Source: Actinacidiphila epipremni
Lineage (GTDB): Bacteria; Actinomycetota; Actinomycetes; Streptomycetales; Streptomycetaceae
Length of the DNA: 64,000 bases
NCBI RefSeq assembly: GCF_012034175.1
Contig: NZ_JAATEJ010000006.1
Coordinates: 1 to 64,000 of the forward strand
Direction of reading: 5' to 3'
Under the pieces are notes generated by a model that saw only the letters and a program-made list of their open reading frames with translations, was not told where the DNA came from and made no database searches. The position numbers and the translations under genes were made by a program. Of the stretch, positions 1-9,136 are shown piece after piece. The first letter of the stretch is position 1. Each line of letters starts with the position of its first letter.

Positions 1-25
1 CGCCCGGCCCGCCGGGTACGCGGAA

Positions 26-59
26 GGGCCGCCGCCCCGTGGTGACGAGGCGGCGGCCC
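26..59 (-). terminator. hairpin terminator of the beta-helix gene
   Basis: A perfect 11-bp GC stem (26-36 with 49-59) and a 12-base loop lie about 45 bases past the stop of the minus-strand gene ending at 104. There is no clear U-tract, which is common for streptomycete terminators. Confidence 0.7.
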
Positions 60-103
60 CGGTTGTCGCGACCGTTCAGGCGTCCGGGCCGGAGCCCGGC
101 GCT

Positions 104-2734
104 TTACGGGTACGAGGTCACCGTCGACGGCACCGTGCTGGTGCCCGAGGTGCCCGGACCGGTGTTGTTGATGACGTGGGCGTATTGGCCCATGCCACCG
201 AGCGACACCACCAACAGGTCGTGGAACTTCACGCCCGCCGTGGTCGGGGCCTCGAAACCGTGGTCCTGGATGATCGTCGGGTCCGCGGTGAAGTTGCAGT
301 AGCTGCCCAGTCCCCAGCCCTCGTGGGTGGTGACGTTGTCGTCGACCTTGTAGGCGGCGTACCCGCGGATACTGCCGTTCTGGATCGCGGCCTGGTTCGG
401 CGGGTCGTAGGCGATCTCGTTCTGGAAGAAGATCGTCTTGCCGTTCTGGCCGTGCCACTCGACGTCGTACTTCTCGAAGTGCTCCACGAACAGACCGGTG
501 GCCAGCACGTTGTTGCCGTTCACCTTCAGGCCGATGTTGGACGGGTTGGTCGTCCAGCCCACGCCCGCGCCGTGGTCGGCGCGCCACAGCCACGTGTGGT
601 CGATGATCACGTCGTTGCTGTTGATCTCGAACGCGGTGTCCGCCTTGCCGGGGCCCGCGCCGCCGATCCGGGCGAAGACGTCCTGGATCGTGGTCGGGTT
701 CGCGGCGTGGCTCGCGGACGAGCCGGGGGCGCCCACCTGGAGCAGCTGCGCGGAGTTGCCGGTACCGGCGTCGATCAGGAAGCCGGCCAGCCGCACGCCG
801 TCGACGTCGGCGACCTTCACCGCGTCCACGCCGTTGTCCGGCACGACCGTGGCGTAACCCAGGCCCAGCACCACGGTGTTGGCGCGGGTCACGTTGATCG
901 GCTGGTCCACGTGGTAGATGCCCGGCGTGAGCAGCAGGTTCAGGCCCTGGGCGAGCGCGGCGTTGATGTGCGCCGCGGTGTCACCGGGGTGGGCCACGTA
1001 GAACTGGCTCAGCGGGAGGGACGTGCCCGGGGTGTTGGGCCACGACACGCCGCTGACGTTCGTGCGCAGGTTCGGCACGAAGACCGAGTAGTTGTTGCCG
1101 TCCAGGTACATGTACGGCTTCTCACGCGACTCGGGCGTGGTGTTCAGCGTCGTGTAGACCGGGTTCGGGAAGCCCTGCGCCGGAGCGCCCTGGACACCCG
1201 AGAAGACCATGTTCCACACGCCGTTGGTCCAGCCCTGGATGGAGCTGTCGCGGGTGTACCACTGCTGCTGCGAGTACGGGCCGACGGTGCCGTCGATCTT
1301 GCTGTCGGCGATGTAGCCGCCCGACGCCCAGCCGTAGCTCGCCGGCGCCAGGTTCAGGCCGCCCTCGACGTGGATACGGCGGAACGGCGCGGCCTGCGCG
1401 ACGGCCCAGCGGTCGGTGCCGTTGACCGGCTTGACGGCCAGGTTCTCCACCGAGCGCCAGAAGTTCTGCGTCGCGTTGCCGTTGAACCAGCCGGCGTCCA
1501 CGGTGATGTCGCCGTTGATCTGGACGTCGTCGGGGTTCTTGCCCAGGCCCGAGACCGAGGTGTAGAAGCCGACCTGGTCGTTGAGCCCGTTGTAGGTGCC
1601 CGGCTTGAAGAACACCTGGTAGCGGGCGTCACCGAACTGGTTGCTCTCCTGCTGCTGGAAGATCTGGTCCAGCTGCCCCTGGAGGTTCGGGGTGGAGGGG
1701 TCGAAGACCTTGACGTTGGGGCCGAGGTCGCCGCCGCCCTGGATCGGGCCGCCCGGGTCGGTCGGCGGGGTGGTCGGCGGAGTGGTGGTGCCGCCGCCCG
1801 CGGTGCCGAAGACCTGGAACTCCCACAGCGAGTAGCCGTAGCCGGTGGCCCGGACGGTGCCGTACACCCGCACGTACCGGCCGCTGCCGGAGACGTTCAG
1901 GTTCTGCACGCCGCCGGTGCCGGTGGTGGTGGAGTAGATGTCGGTCCAGTTGCTGCCGTCGTTCGACGTCTGGATCTTGAACGCCTTGCCGTACGCGGTC
2001 TCCCAGTTCAGGGTGACCGACGTGATGGTGTCGGTGGCGCCGAGGTCGACCTGCAGCCACTGCGGGTCACTGGCCGCCGAGGACCAGCGGGTGCCGGTGT
2101 TGCCGTCCACCGCCGCGGACGCCGGGGTGCCGGCGTTCTCGGTCGAGGACGCGGTCGCGGTCTTGCCCTGCGAGAGCAGGGTGCCCGCGCCCGGGCCGGT
2201 ACCGCCGCCGGTGCTGCCGAAGACCTGGAACTCCCACAGGGAGTAGCCGTACTGCGTGGCACGGGTCGTCCCGTAGACCCGGACATAACGCCCGGAACCG
2301 TTTACGGTGAGGTTCTGTATGCCACCGGTCGCGGTCGTCGTGGAGTAGATGTCCGTCCAGTTCGAGCCGTCGGCCGAGGTCTGGATCTTGAACGCCTTGG
2401 CGTACGCGGTCTCCCAGTTGAGGGTGACCGAGGTGATGGTGTCGGTGGCGCCGAGGTCGACCTGGAGCCACTGCGGGTCGCTGGCCGCCGAGGACCAGCG
2501 GGTGCCGGTGTTGCCGTCGACGGCCGCGGACGCCGGGGTGCCGGCGTTCTCGGTCGACGAGGCGGTGGCGGTCTTGCCCTGCGAGAGCAGGGTGTCGGCC
2601 GCGTGGGCGGAGCGCATGGGGACGAAGAGCAGCAGTGAGGCGATCAGCGCCGTGATCACCGCCGCGGCGGTCTTGCGCCGGTTCGACAGCACCGCGGATC
2701 TCAGTGCGGTCGGGCCGGTGGGGGGAGCGAGCAT
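104..2734 (-). CDS. secreted beta-helix protein with two F5/8 type C (CBM32-like) domains
   Basis: This is an 876-residue secreted protein. I chose the ATG at 2734 because AGGAGAG lies 7 bases upstream. An upstream start at 2794 would add 20 residues before the signal peptide. Residues 1-46 are a signal peptide ending AHA. Residues 47-173 and 184-311 are two nearly identical discoidin/F5-8C domains (ASDPQWLQVDLGA, YSLWEFQVFG), followed by a Thr/Pro linker (about 312-330). The remaining ~545 residues have the Asn- and Gly-rich turn pattern of a right-handed beta-helix, as in pectate-lyase-like and GH55/GH87-type enzymes. Related streptomycete proteins are often labelled adenylyl cyclase or coagulation factor 5/8 protein, which says little about function. 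A polysaccharide-binding or polysaccharide-cleaving role is inferred. I could not place catalytic residues. It has its own promoter with two operator-like palindromes. Confidence 0.85.
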   Translation of the reverse strand: MLAPPTGPTALRSAVLSNRRKTAAAVITALIASLLLFVPMRSAHAADTLLSQGKTATASSTENAGTPASAAVDGNTGTRWSSAASDPQWLQVDLGATDTITSVTLNWETAYAKAFKIQTSADGSNWTDIYSTTTATGGIQNLTVNGSGRYVRVYGTTRATQYGYSLWEFQVFGSTGGGTGPGAGTLLSQGKTATASSTENAGTPASAAVDGNTGTRWSSAASDPQWLQVDLGATDTITSVTLNWETAYGKAFKIQTSNDGSNWTDIYSTTTGTGGVQNLNVSGSGRYVRVYGTVRATGYGYSLWEFQVFGTAGGGTTTPPTTPPTDPGGPIQGGGDLGPNVKVFDPSTPNLQGQLDQIFQQQESNQFGDARYQVFFKPGTYNGLNDQVGFYTSVSGLGKNPDDVQINGDITVDAGWFNGNATQNFWRSVENLAVKPVNGTDRWAVAQAAPFRRIHVEGGLNLAPASYGWASGGYIADSKIDGTVGPYSQQQWYTRDSSIQGWTNGVWNMVFSGVQGAPAQGFPNPVYTTLNTTPESREKPYMYLDGNNYSVFVPNLRTNVSGVSWPNTPGTSLPLSQFYVAHPGDTAAHINAALAQGLNLLLTPGIYHVDQPINVTRANTVVLGLGYATVVPDNGVDAVKVADVDGVRLAGFLIDAGTGNSAQLLQVGAPGSSASHAANPTTIQDVFARIGGAGPGKADTAFEINSNDVIIDHTWLWRADHGAGVGWTTNPSNIGLKVNGNNVLATGLFVEHFEKYDVEWHGQNGKTIFFQNEIAYDPPNQAAIQNGSIRGYAAYKVDDNVTTHEGWGLGSYCNFTADPTIIQDHGFEAPTTAGVKFHDLLVVSLGGMGQYAHVINNTGPGTSGTSTVPSTVTSYP
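1806..2598 (-). repeat. tandem 411-bp duplication encoding the two discoidin domains
   Basis: Two consecutive segments with a period of exactly 411 bp (137 codons) encode the two F5/8C domains. For example the same GTCGGTGGCGCC block occurs at 2030 and 2441. Most differences are at third codon positions. This is a recent in-frame duplication within one gene. Confidence 0.85.
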
Positions 2735-2856
2735 GGGCAACTCTCCTGGTTCCACACGTGGGGGGCAGAGGGTGCGCATCAAGACCGGCGGCAACGACGA
2801 CTACGCCGGTGCGCGCGGTCTTGACGGTGGATCAGGTGCCGTCCCGGTGTGGGTAC

Positions 2857-2947
2857 GTGAGCGCTCCCGCCGGGGAAACCCGGTGGAGATGAGAGCGCTC
2901 TCCCGGCACACACGGCGATGTTTCTCCCTGTGTTTCATCCATGTCAA
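2857..2947 (-). promoter_or_regulatory. promoter with two LacI-type palindromes
   Basis: On the minus strand TTGACA (2942-2947) is separated by 18 bp from AAACAT (2918-2923). Downstream lie a perfect GAGAGCGCTCTC palindrome (2891-2902) and a weaker GTGAGCGCTCCC (2857-2868). Both match the palindrome found before other glycosidase genes in the window. The sites would sit in the 5' leader, so a bound LacI-family protein could block transcription. The rest of 2948-3311 shows no gene. Confidence 0.7.
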
Positions 2948-3203
2948 GACTTGTGCACAAAGCCGGGACCGCGAAGAGGTGAAGCCCCAACAAGTCCGGC
3001 AAATGGCCCGTAACTTGCGACAGGGCTTGAACTTGACGCGTTGACCAGCGCGTATCGCGCAGGGTGTTCGGCGTCCGGCACGCTCGCCGCCCTTGCCGCA
3101 CCTCGGTCGGACAAGGCCCGGACGGCGGGGGAGGGGTGAAAAGCCTTCAGATGGTGAACGCGGAAGCGGCGCCTCCCCTTCTGCTGCCTTTGGCCCCGAA
3201 AGA

Positions 3204-3243
3204 CCGGCGAACGGCCGGCGAACGGCCGGCGAACGGCCGGCGG
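3204..3243. repeat. short 11-bp tandem repeat
   Basis: CCGGCGAACGG occurs three times head to tail at 3204, 3215 and 3226, followed by a partial fourth copy. It lies in the non-coding gap between two minus-strand genes. It has no spacers, so it is not a CRISPR array. Confidence 0.8.
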
Positions 3244-3311
3244 AAGTCCGGCCGAATACCGGCGAGCGACGGCGAACGGCCGGGAGCCGTGGGACGGCGG
3301 AGAAGGGACGC

Positions 3312-4010
3312 TCAGGGAACGAGCGGCCCGCGCAGCACCGCGTCCGCCGCCCGCCGGTCGCCCTTCCACACCAGGCCGGGCGCGTCGGCCGGCAGCCGCC
3401 CCCACAGCATGAGCAGCAGGTCCTCGGCCCGGCCGCCCACCGCGGCCTGCGGCGCGCCCGGGCCGTACGTCCAGCTGCCGCCGGTGTCGGTCGCCTCGAA
3501 GCCCACCGCGTGCCGCGGCGCCGCCGCCCGGCCCACCGCGACCTGGCGCGGCGCGAGGGTGTCCAGCACCTCGGCGACGCCGTCCGCGGCGAGCTCGGGG
3601 TCGAAGGCGGTGGGGTCCGCGCCCAGCGCGTGCTGGGCGTCCCAGCGGTGCACCAGCGTCTCCAGGCAGCGGCGGCGCTGCCAGAAGCCCACCGTCCGCG
3701 GCGGGTGGAAGGTCCACGCGGGGCCGGCCGGGTCGGCGTCCAGCACGTCCAGCACCGCCGCGCTGCGCTCGTCGAACCAGCGCAGCAGCGCCGCCGGTTC
3801 GCGCGGCGGCGCGAGGGAGCGGTGCGCCGGCCGGCGGGCGGTGACCGCGCTCACCGCGGTGCGGTGCCCGGCGCCCAGGTGCCCGGCCAGCTCGTACAGC
3901 GTCCAGGAGCCGCAGTGCTCGACCGGCGCGCCCAGGTCCCCGCCCAGCAGGCAGCCGCGGAAGGCGGCGGTCTCGCGGCGCAGCGCGGGCAGGTATCCGG
4001 CGGTCTCCAT
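3312..4010 (-). CDS. maleylpyruvate isomerase-family mycothiol-dependent enzyme
   Basis: This is a 232-residue cytoplasmic protein of the DinB-like MDMPI family, which uses mycothiol as thiol cofactor and a metal-binding helical bundle. The N-terminal half has the expected helical pattern: a conserved His in ELAGHLG (about residue 87), and HRWDAQHALG (about residue 144), which matches the second metal-ligand region. The C-terminal part (about 170-232) resembles the MDMPI_C domain, including a GGRAEDLLLMLWGR stretch. The length is normal for the family. The substrate is unknown; family members range from true maleylpyruvate isomerases to uncharacterised thiol transferases. It stands alone, with a terminator separating it from the phosphoesterase gene upstream. 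Confidence 0.82.
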   Translation of the reverse strand: METAGYLPALRRETAAFRGCLLGGDLGAPVEHCGSWTLYELAGHLGAGHRTAVSAVTARRPAHRSLAPPREPAALLRWFDERSAAVLDVLDADPAGPAWTFHPPRTVGFWQRRRCLETLVHRWDAQHALGADPTAFDPELAADGVAEVLDTLAPRQVAVGRAAAPRHAVGFEATDTGGSWTYGPGAPQAAVGGRAEDLLLMLWGRLPADAPGLVWKGDRRAADAVLRGPLVP

Positions 4011-4113
4011 GCCGCGACCCTACGCCCGCCCCGCCGCCCCGCCCGGCGGCGACGCGGCGCCGCCACCCGGCTGCCGCAGGGGGGCGCCGCGGGTCGGGGG
4101 CGGCGAGCGCGCG

Positions 4114-4144
4114 AAGGCCGTCCCGGCGGTGCCGGGACGGCCTT
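4114..4144 (-). terminator. strong hairpin terminator of the phosphoesterase gene
   Basis: A perfect 14-bp stem (4114-4127 with 4131-4144) with a 3-base loop lies about 95 bases downstream of the minus-strand stop at 4237. Confidence 0.85.
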
Positions 4145-4236
4145 GCGGAAGGAACCGGGGTCAGGGGGTGCCGGTTCCGCTGTTCACCTCGTCGGCCTGG
4201 CCGGCCGTGCCGGCCGGATCAGCCGCTCAGGCGGTG

Positions 4237-6204
4237 TCAGGCCGCCGCGCCGCCCCGGCGGCGGTGCTTGCGGGCGTAGTAGAGCGCGCCGCCGCCGACC
4301 AGCAGGACACCGGCGGTGATGCCCAGCGGCAGGACCGGGGAGCTGCCACCGGTTTCCGCGAGGGTCTGGGTGGAGGTGTCGTTGCCCTGGCCGTTGCTGC
4401 CGCCGTTGCCGTGGCCGCCGCCGTTCGCACCGCCGTTGCCGTTGCCGCCGTTACCGCCGTTGCCCCCGGTGCCGTTGCCGCCGCCGTTGCCGTTGCCGCC
4501 GCCGGTGCTGATCGGCTTGACCGACTTCACCGAGCCGTCGGCGTTGAGCAGCACCTGCTTGTTGTTCGGGTGCGCGAAGTCGAAGGCGCCGTTCAGCGAG
4601 TTGGCGCGGGCGTCGAAGGAGGCGTCACCGACCCGGCCGGTGTGCCAGTTGTCCTCGATGAACCGGGTGATCGAGGTCTGCTCGGTGCGGGTGTGGTCGA
4701 CCGAGTTGACCTTGCTGTAGGGCGAGATCACCAGCAGCGGCTGCCGGGTGCCCGGGCCGCAGCGGTCGGAGTAGCCGCCGGCCGACTTCGGGCCCGCCTG
4801 GCAGGCCGGGCTGTCGGTGGCCTTGCCGTTGGAGCCGACCGTGGTGTCCTTCGAGCCGTTCTGCGGCTTGGCGTACGCGTGGTCGTACCAGCCGTCGGAG
4901 TCGTCGTAGGAGATGACGACCGCGGTGTCCTTCCACTGCGGCGACTGCTGGAGCTCGTTGATCTCCTTGATCAGGAAGTTCTGCTCGTCCGTCGGGTCGG
5001 AGTAGGCGGCGTGGCCGTCCTGGTACTCCGCGGCCTTCAGGAAGCTGACCGCCGGCAGGTTGCCCGCCTTGACCGCGGCGTCGAAGTCGGTCAGGTCGTA
5101 GTTGTGGTTGGCCTGGCCGTTGTGGCCGATCTCGGCGGTGTTCTTCGGCGCGAGGTGGTGCGGGTTCGACGTCGACTTGTAGTACTGGAACGGCGAGTGG
5201 TGCGGGCTGTAGTCCACCGAGGACGCGCCGCCCACGTTGGTGTGGGTGCTGCCCTGGCAGTTGGCGTAGTCGCCCTGCTTACCGTCCCACGGGGTGGAGG
5301 GCCGGAAGCCGCCCTGGAACCAGCCCCACGTCACGCCCTGCTTGTTGAGCAGGTCGCCGACGTTCTTGCCCTGCAGCTTGGCCAGCGCGTTCTTGCTGGT
5401 GTGGCTGCTGTCCGAGCAGTCGTCGTAGGCCGGGTCGGGGTCGTTGATGACCGTGCCGACACCCTTGGCGTCCGGCGAGATCACCGTGTACGGGTCGGGC
5501 GTCGCGGTCTGCTGCGGGTTCTCGGTGCCCGAGGCCGGGTCGACCGAGACCACGCCGTGCGTCTGGCCGGAGATCAGGTTCAGCGCGCCCGGGGTCGAGG
5601 GCCCGTAGGTGGTGCTGTACGAGTTGTCGCCGAGCGAGTAGTGCTGGGCGTAGTTCCACAGCGCCGGCACGGTGTTGCCGTCGTAGTAGTCCATGACCAG
5701 GCCCGGCTCGCCGAACAGGCCGCCGGAGCAGGTGCTGGTCTCGGTGTTCTGGACGTACGCGTCGGCCTTGCCGCCGTTGGCCGCGTACTGCTCGGGGCCG
5801 TAGTTGTGGTTCTGGTCGCAGGTCACGGCCTGCGACGGGCCCAGCCGCTTGGGCGGGTACTGGTTGGGGTTGTTCTTCAGCAGGCCCGCGTGGCTGAGGG
5901 TGTCGATGTCCTTCGGCGTGTTCTTGGCCGCGGTGAACTTCGTGCCGTCGGTGTTGGCGGCCACCGGGTACGTGCCGAAGTAGTGGTCGAACGAGATGTT
6001 CTCGTCGAAGATCACGACCAGGTGCTTGATCGGCGTGGCCGTCGAGCCGCCGCCCTTGCCGTGGTCGCTGGAGTCGGCGAACGCGGGCGAGGTACCACCC
6101 GCCAGGACGAGCGCCGCGGCTCCCGCGAACGCGGCCCAGCGGGCCGCCGGGCGCATACGTGAACCCGCCCCTCGTCTCCTGCTCGTACGGCCTGTGGTGC
6201 TCAT
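4237..6204 (-). CDS. secreted, sortase-anchored phosphoesterase (acid phosphatase/phospholipase C-like)
   Basis: This 655-residue protein belongs to the phosphoesterase (PF04185, phospholipase C/acid phosphatase) family. After an Arg-rich signal peptide (1-43, AFA cleavage), the catalytic domain opens with IKHLVVIFDENISFDHYFGTYP, the family metal-binding start. It continues with SYDDSDGWYDHAY and the late SPYSKVNSVDHTRTEQTS region. Residues about 550-614 are a Gly/Asn-rich spacer. The end is LAETG (615-619), a hydrophobic segment and an RKHRRR tail. This matches the LAXTG signal of streptomycete class E sortases, so wall anchoring is inferred. The start at 6204 has GGAGG ten bases upstream; Met17 (6156) is an alternative. 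A PHO-box-like repeat upstream suggests expression on phosphate starvation. Confidence 0.88.
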   Translation of the reverse strand: MSTTGRTSRRRGAGSRMRPAARWAAFAGAAALVLAGGTSPAFADSSDHGKGGGSTATPIKHLVVIFDENISFDHYFGTYPVAANTDGTKFTAAKNTPKDIDTLSHAGLLKNNPNQYPPKRLGPSQAVTCDQNHNYGPEQYAANGGKADAYVQNTETSTCSGGLFGEPGLVMDYYDGNTVPALWNYAQHYSLGDNSYSTTYGPSTPGALNLISGQTHGVVSVDPASGTENPQQTATPDPYTVISPDAKGVGTVINDPDPAYDDCSDSSHTSKNALAKLQGKNVGDLLNKQGVTWGWFQGGFRPSTPWDGKQGDYANCQGSTHTNVGGASSVDYSPHHSPFQYYKSTSNPHHLAPKNTAEIGHNGQANHNYDLTDFDAAVKAGNLPAVSFLKAAEYQDGHAAYSDPTDEQNFLIKEINELQQSPQWKDTAVVISYDDSDGWYDHAYAKPQNGSKDTTVGSNGKATDSPACQAGPKSAGGYSDRCGPGTRQPLLVISPYSKVNSVDHTRTEQTSITRFIEDNWHTGRVGDASFDARANSLNGAFDFAHPNNKQVLLNADGSVKSVKPISTGGGNGNGGGNGTGGNGGNGGNGNGGANGGGHGNGGSNGQGNDTSTQTLAETGGSSPVLPLGITAGVLLVGGGALYYARKHRRRGGAAA

Positions 6205-6306
6205 GCTTACTCAGCCTCCGCTACGTGGCGCTTTACGCGTGCCGCTGTGGATTCGTGCACGGTGTCGAACGAGATCGTCCGGTCGATCCGCGACATGACA
6301 ACGGCC

Positions 6307-6339
6307 CGGTGGTGGCGCCCGGGTGAACAGCGGGTCAGT
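6307..6339 (-). promoter_or_regulatory. PHO-box-like direct repeats
   Basis: Read on the minus strand, ACTGACCCGCT (6329-6339) and GTTCACCCGGG (6318-6328) are adjacent 11-base units, with a weaker third unit (6307-6317). PhoP binding sites in Streptomyces are 11-base direct repeats built on GTTCACC. The site is about 110 bases upstream of a phosphoesterase gene, where PhoP control would make sense. Inference from pattern only. Confidence 0.5.
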
Positions 6340-6422
6340 AAATCCTTGGGGAAACTTGACCACCCCTTTACCCGACCGCTCGGCCCACCCGGGCCGCCTC
6401 CCGCGTACGCGGCGCGCCGGCG

Positions 6423-7676
6423 TCAGGCCAGCAGCGAGCGCCCCAGCCAGTCGGAGCGGTCCCGCACGCCCGGCAGCGCGAAGAAGTAGCCGCCGCCGAA
6501 GGGCGAGATGTAGTCCACCAGCGGCTCGCCGGCCAGGCGTTGCTGCACCGCGGCGAACTGCCGCTCCAGGTCCTGCTGGTAGCAGACGAAGATCAGCCCC
6601 ATGTCGAGGTTGCCGTCGCTGTCCATGCCGCGGTCGTAGTTGTAGCCGCGGCGCAGCAGGCGCGAGTCGTCGGTCTTGGGCGTGCGCGGGTTCGCCAGCC
6701 GGATGTGCGCGTCCAGCGGGATGACGTCGCCGGTCGGGTCCTCGGCGAACTTCGGCGTGTCGAACTCCTTGCCGCCGTCCAGCGGCGCGCCGGTGTCGCG
6801 GCGGCGGCCGAACATCCGCTCCTGCTCCATGAGGGAGACCCGGTCCCAGAACTCCACCAGCATCCGGATCAGCCGCACCACCTGGTACGAGCCGCCCGCC
6901 GTCCAGGCCGGTTCGCCGCCCGCGCCCACCCACACCAGGCGGTCGGCGACCTCGGGGTCGCCGGCGTCGGGGTTGGCGGTGCCGTCCTTGAAGCCCATGT
7001 GGTTGCGCGGTGTGCCGCTCGGGCGCGGCGGGCTGTTGAAGCCGTCCATCCGCCAGCGCACCTGCATCCCGCCGCGGGTGGCGCGGGCGATGTCGCGCAG
7101 CGCGTGCAGCACGGTGTCGGTGTGCGGGGCGCTCAGCTGGAGGCTGAGGTCGCCGTGGCACCACGCCGGGTCCAGGTCGTCGTCGTCGAAGGCGGGCATC
7201 GCCGACAGCCGCAGCGGCTTGCGGGCGGCGAGCCCGAACCGCTCGTCGAACAGCGACGCGCCGGCCCCGACCGTCACCGTCAGCCCGTCGCCGGGCACCT
7301 GCGGGCCCAGCGTGCCGCTGTCGGCGAGGGTGTCGGTGATGCCCAGCGGGGTGGGCGTGCCGCCCGCGGTCAGGAAGCGCGCCCGGTCGGTGATCGTGCG
7401 CAGCAGCTCGGTCAGCTCGCGCTTGTCGGTGGCGGTGACGTCGAAGGACAGGAAGGCGGTCGAGGGCTGGACGTCCTCGATGATGCCCGCCTGGTGCACC
7501 CCGTGGAAGGGGGCCGCCTTCGGCGCGGCGGAGGCGCTGGGGGTGGCCGCGGCGGCCGAGGACCCCGCGAGGGCGGTCGCGCCGCCGGCCACCGCGCCGA
7601 CCGCGCCCACGCCGATGGCCGCGCTGCGCAGGAAGCCGCGCCGCGCCAGGTCGCCGCCGTGCTGGGTGTCGGTCAT
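6423..7676 (-). CDS. efeB: Dyp-type heme peroxidase / deferrochelatase EfeB
   Basis: This 417-residue protein is exported by the Tat system: RRGFLRSAA at residues 12-20 is a twin-arginine motif, followed by an Ala-rich hydrophobic stretch. The body is a Dyp-type peroxidase, with GFKDGTANP (the GXXDG catalytic Asp motif) and the C-terminal [13 protein letters not shown]...[10 protein letters not shown] heme-pocket region. EfeB proteins oxidise Fe(II) or strip iron from heme and work with EfeO at the outer face of the membrane. Its ATG overlaps the TGA of efeO (ATGA), so the two are translationally coupled. No EfeU permease gene is adjacent, which is atypical for an efeUOB set. Confidence 0.93.
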   Translation of the reverse strand: MTDTQHGGDLARRGFLRSAAIGVGAVGAVAGGATALAGSSAAAATPSASAAPKAAPFHGVHQAGIIEDVQPSTAFLSFDVTATDKRELTELLRTITDRARFLTAGGTPTPLGITDTLADSGTLGPQVPGDGLTVTVGAGASLFDERFGLAARKPLRLSAMPAFDDDDLDPAWCHGDLSLQLSAPHTDTVLHALRDIARATRGGMQVRWRMDGFNSPPRPSGTPRNHMGFKDGTANPDAGDPEVADRLVWVGAGGEPAWTAGGSYQVVRLIRMLVEFWDRVSLMEQERMFGRRRDTGAPLDGGKEFDTPKFAEDPTGDVIPLDAHIRLANPRTPKTDDSRLLRRGYNYDRGMDSDGNLDMGLIFVCYQQDLERQFAAVQQRLAGEPLVDYISPFGGGYFFALPGVRDRSDWLGRSLLA

Positions 7677-8944
7677 GCCGTCCTCCGTACTTCGAAGATC
7701 GTCGCCACCGGGGCGAGTCGTTCCAGCAGATCGCCGAAGTCGGCGTTGATCCGCTCGCGTTGGGCCTGCGTGAGCTTGTCCACCGGCGTCCAGGCCGCGC
7801 CGTGGTGCTGCGCGGCGAGGTCGGCCTGCGCGCGGTCCAGGGCGGCGTCGAGCGCGGCCACGTCCGGGTAGCGGGGCACCAGCAGTGAACGCAGCTGGAC
7901 CAGGATCGCCCGGGTACCGTCGATGTTGGCGCTCGCGGTGGCCAGGTTGGTGCCGCTGCCGTAGTCGGTGCGGGCGGTCAGCTCGAACTGCTCGGCGTTC
8001 TCGATGATCTCGTGGGCGCGCAGGCCCATCGCCGCCGGATCCATCCGCTGCTGCGACCAGCCGCCCTGCAGCTCGCGCACCGCGGCGTCGAGCGCGGCGG
8101 CCGGCGCGCGCAGCGCCGCCGCGGACTGCCCGTGCCACAGGCCGTACTCGATGCGGTGGAAGCCGGTGAAGCCGGGGTCGTCGACCGCGCCCGGCGTACG
8201 GGCGGCGGTGCCGTTGATCGCGCCGTCGGCGTCGCCGAAGGTGTCGTAGGCGGCGCCCATCCGCTCGTAGACCAGATGGGCCGTCAGCCAGTCGGTGCGG
8301 GCTGCGGCCAGGTCGCCGTGGTCGATGTCCGCCTTCAGCTTCGCGGTGCCGGCCGCGAGGTCGCCGATACGCTGCCCGACCCACTTCTGGTACGCCAGCG
8401 TGGGCGGGATGAGGTCGTGCTGGTTGACCGGCGCCGCGGCCGGGCCCTGCGGGACGTCGCCGGCGACCACCACGGTCGGCCCGGTCACCGCGTCGGCGTC
8501 GTTCTCCAGGCACTTGAAGGCGTACGAGCCGCTGCCCAGGTCCACCGTCAGCGGGCGCGAGGTGCCCGGCGCGAGGCCGTCGACCTCGCCGTAGATCTTC
8601 CCGGTGCGCGGGTCGTCGAGGTAGACCTCGGAGGCGGTGGCGGAGATGTTGTGCAGGTCGAACACCTGCCGGCCGGGCCGCGGCTTTGTCCAGCCGCGCC
8701 CGCAGGTTCCGGTGGAGACCTCGATCGCGGTGTGCGGCAGCCCGTCGTCCGGCGTGCCAGCCGCGCTCGCGGCGCCGTGCCGGGACGACCCGCCGGAGCC
8801 GGCGACCAGGACGGTCGCGGTGACGGCCGCCGCGACCGCGACGGCGGCGGCGCCCGCCTGCCACCGCCGGCTGAACCGGACCCGCGGGCCGGAGGGGGAC
8901 GGGGGCGGCTGCGGCGGTTCTATGCCGTCAGGTTCGGCGGACAC
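7673..8944 (-). CDS. efeO: iron uptake protein EfeO (cupredoxin + M75/imelysin domain)
   Basis: I chose the GTG at 8944 because GGAGG lies six bases before it. The longer ATG start at 8968 has no such site. The 423-residue protein has one N-terminal membrane or signal segment (about residues 28-48), then a cupredoxin-like domain (about 65-165). Next comes an imelysin/M75 helical domain with [10 protein letters not shown], the HXXE metal motif of EfeO. It should bind ferric or ferrous iron outside the cell and pass it to a permease. It is the first gene of a two-gene unit with efeB. An iron-box-like site lies about 130 bases upstream. Confidence 0.92.
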   Translation of the reverse strand: MSAEPDGIEPPQPPPSPSGPRVRFSRRWQAGAAAVAVAAAVTATVLVAGSGGSSRHGAASAAGTPDDGLPHTAIEVSTGTCGRGWTKPRPGRQVFDLHNISATASEVYLDDPRTGKIYGEVDGLAPGTSRPLTVDLGSGSYAFKCLENDADAVTGPTVVVAGDVPQGPAAAPVNQHDLIPPTLAYQKWVGQRIGDLAAGTAKLKADIDHGDLAAARTDWLTAHLVYERMGAAYDTFGDADGAINGTAARTPGAVDDPGFTGFHRIEYGLWHGQSAAALRAPAAALDAAVRELQGGWSQQRMDPAAMGLRAHEIIENAEQFELTARTDYGSGTNLATASANIDGTRAILVQLRSLLVPRYPDVAALDAALDRAQADLAAQHHGAAWTPVDKLTQAQRERINADFGDLLERLAPVATIFEVRRTA

Positions 8945-9069
8945 ACCTGACCTCCAGTTTCCGTGCATGTGATCGGGGTGCGGCTCACTCTAAGCACGGC
9001 GTGGGGCGGCCATGTGGCTGCCGGCGGCAGGGAATCCACAATTCCGCACCAGTTCACCGACCGGCCACC

Positions 9070-9088
9070 TAAGGGAAGCCTTACCTCG
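9070..9088 (-). promoter_or_regulatory. iron-box-like (DmdR/IdeR) operator upstream of efeOB
   Basis: On the minus strand this 19-mer matches the actinobacterial iron box TTAGGTTAGGCTAACCTAA at 13 of 19 positions. It contains the inner inverted repeat TAAGG-N4-CCTTA. It lies in the 190-base gap before efeO and fits iron repression of an iron uptake operon. The remainder of the gap shows no gene. Confidence 0.6.
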
Positions 9089-9136
9089 GTTTTCCGGCCG
9101 CTGCCGGGCCCTCCGCGGGGCCGGAAAGGCGTGCCC

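Noticed and set aside
176-2638. 820-codon plus-strand open frame opposite the beta-helix gene
   Set aside because: Val/Arg/Gly-rich composition typical of antisense frames in GC-rich DNA; no domain, and the opposite strand has a clear secreted multidomain protein.
3204-3243. Tandem 11-bp repeats as a possible CRISPR
   Set aside because: Units are too short, contiguous with no spacers, and no cas genes are present.
4380-4510. GC-rich repetitive stretch in the phosphoesterase gene as a repeat element
   Set aside because: It is in-frame coding for a Gly/Asn-rich wall spacer, explained by protein composition.
3064-6162. 1032-codon plus-strand open frame opposite the phosphoesterase and MDMPI genes
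   Set aside because: Spans two real minus-strand genes and their gap; repetitive Val/Arg composition, no motif.
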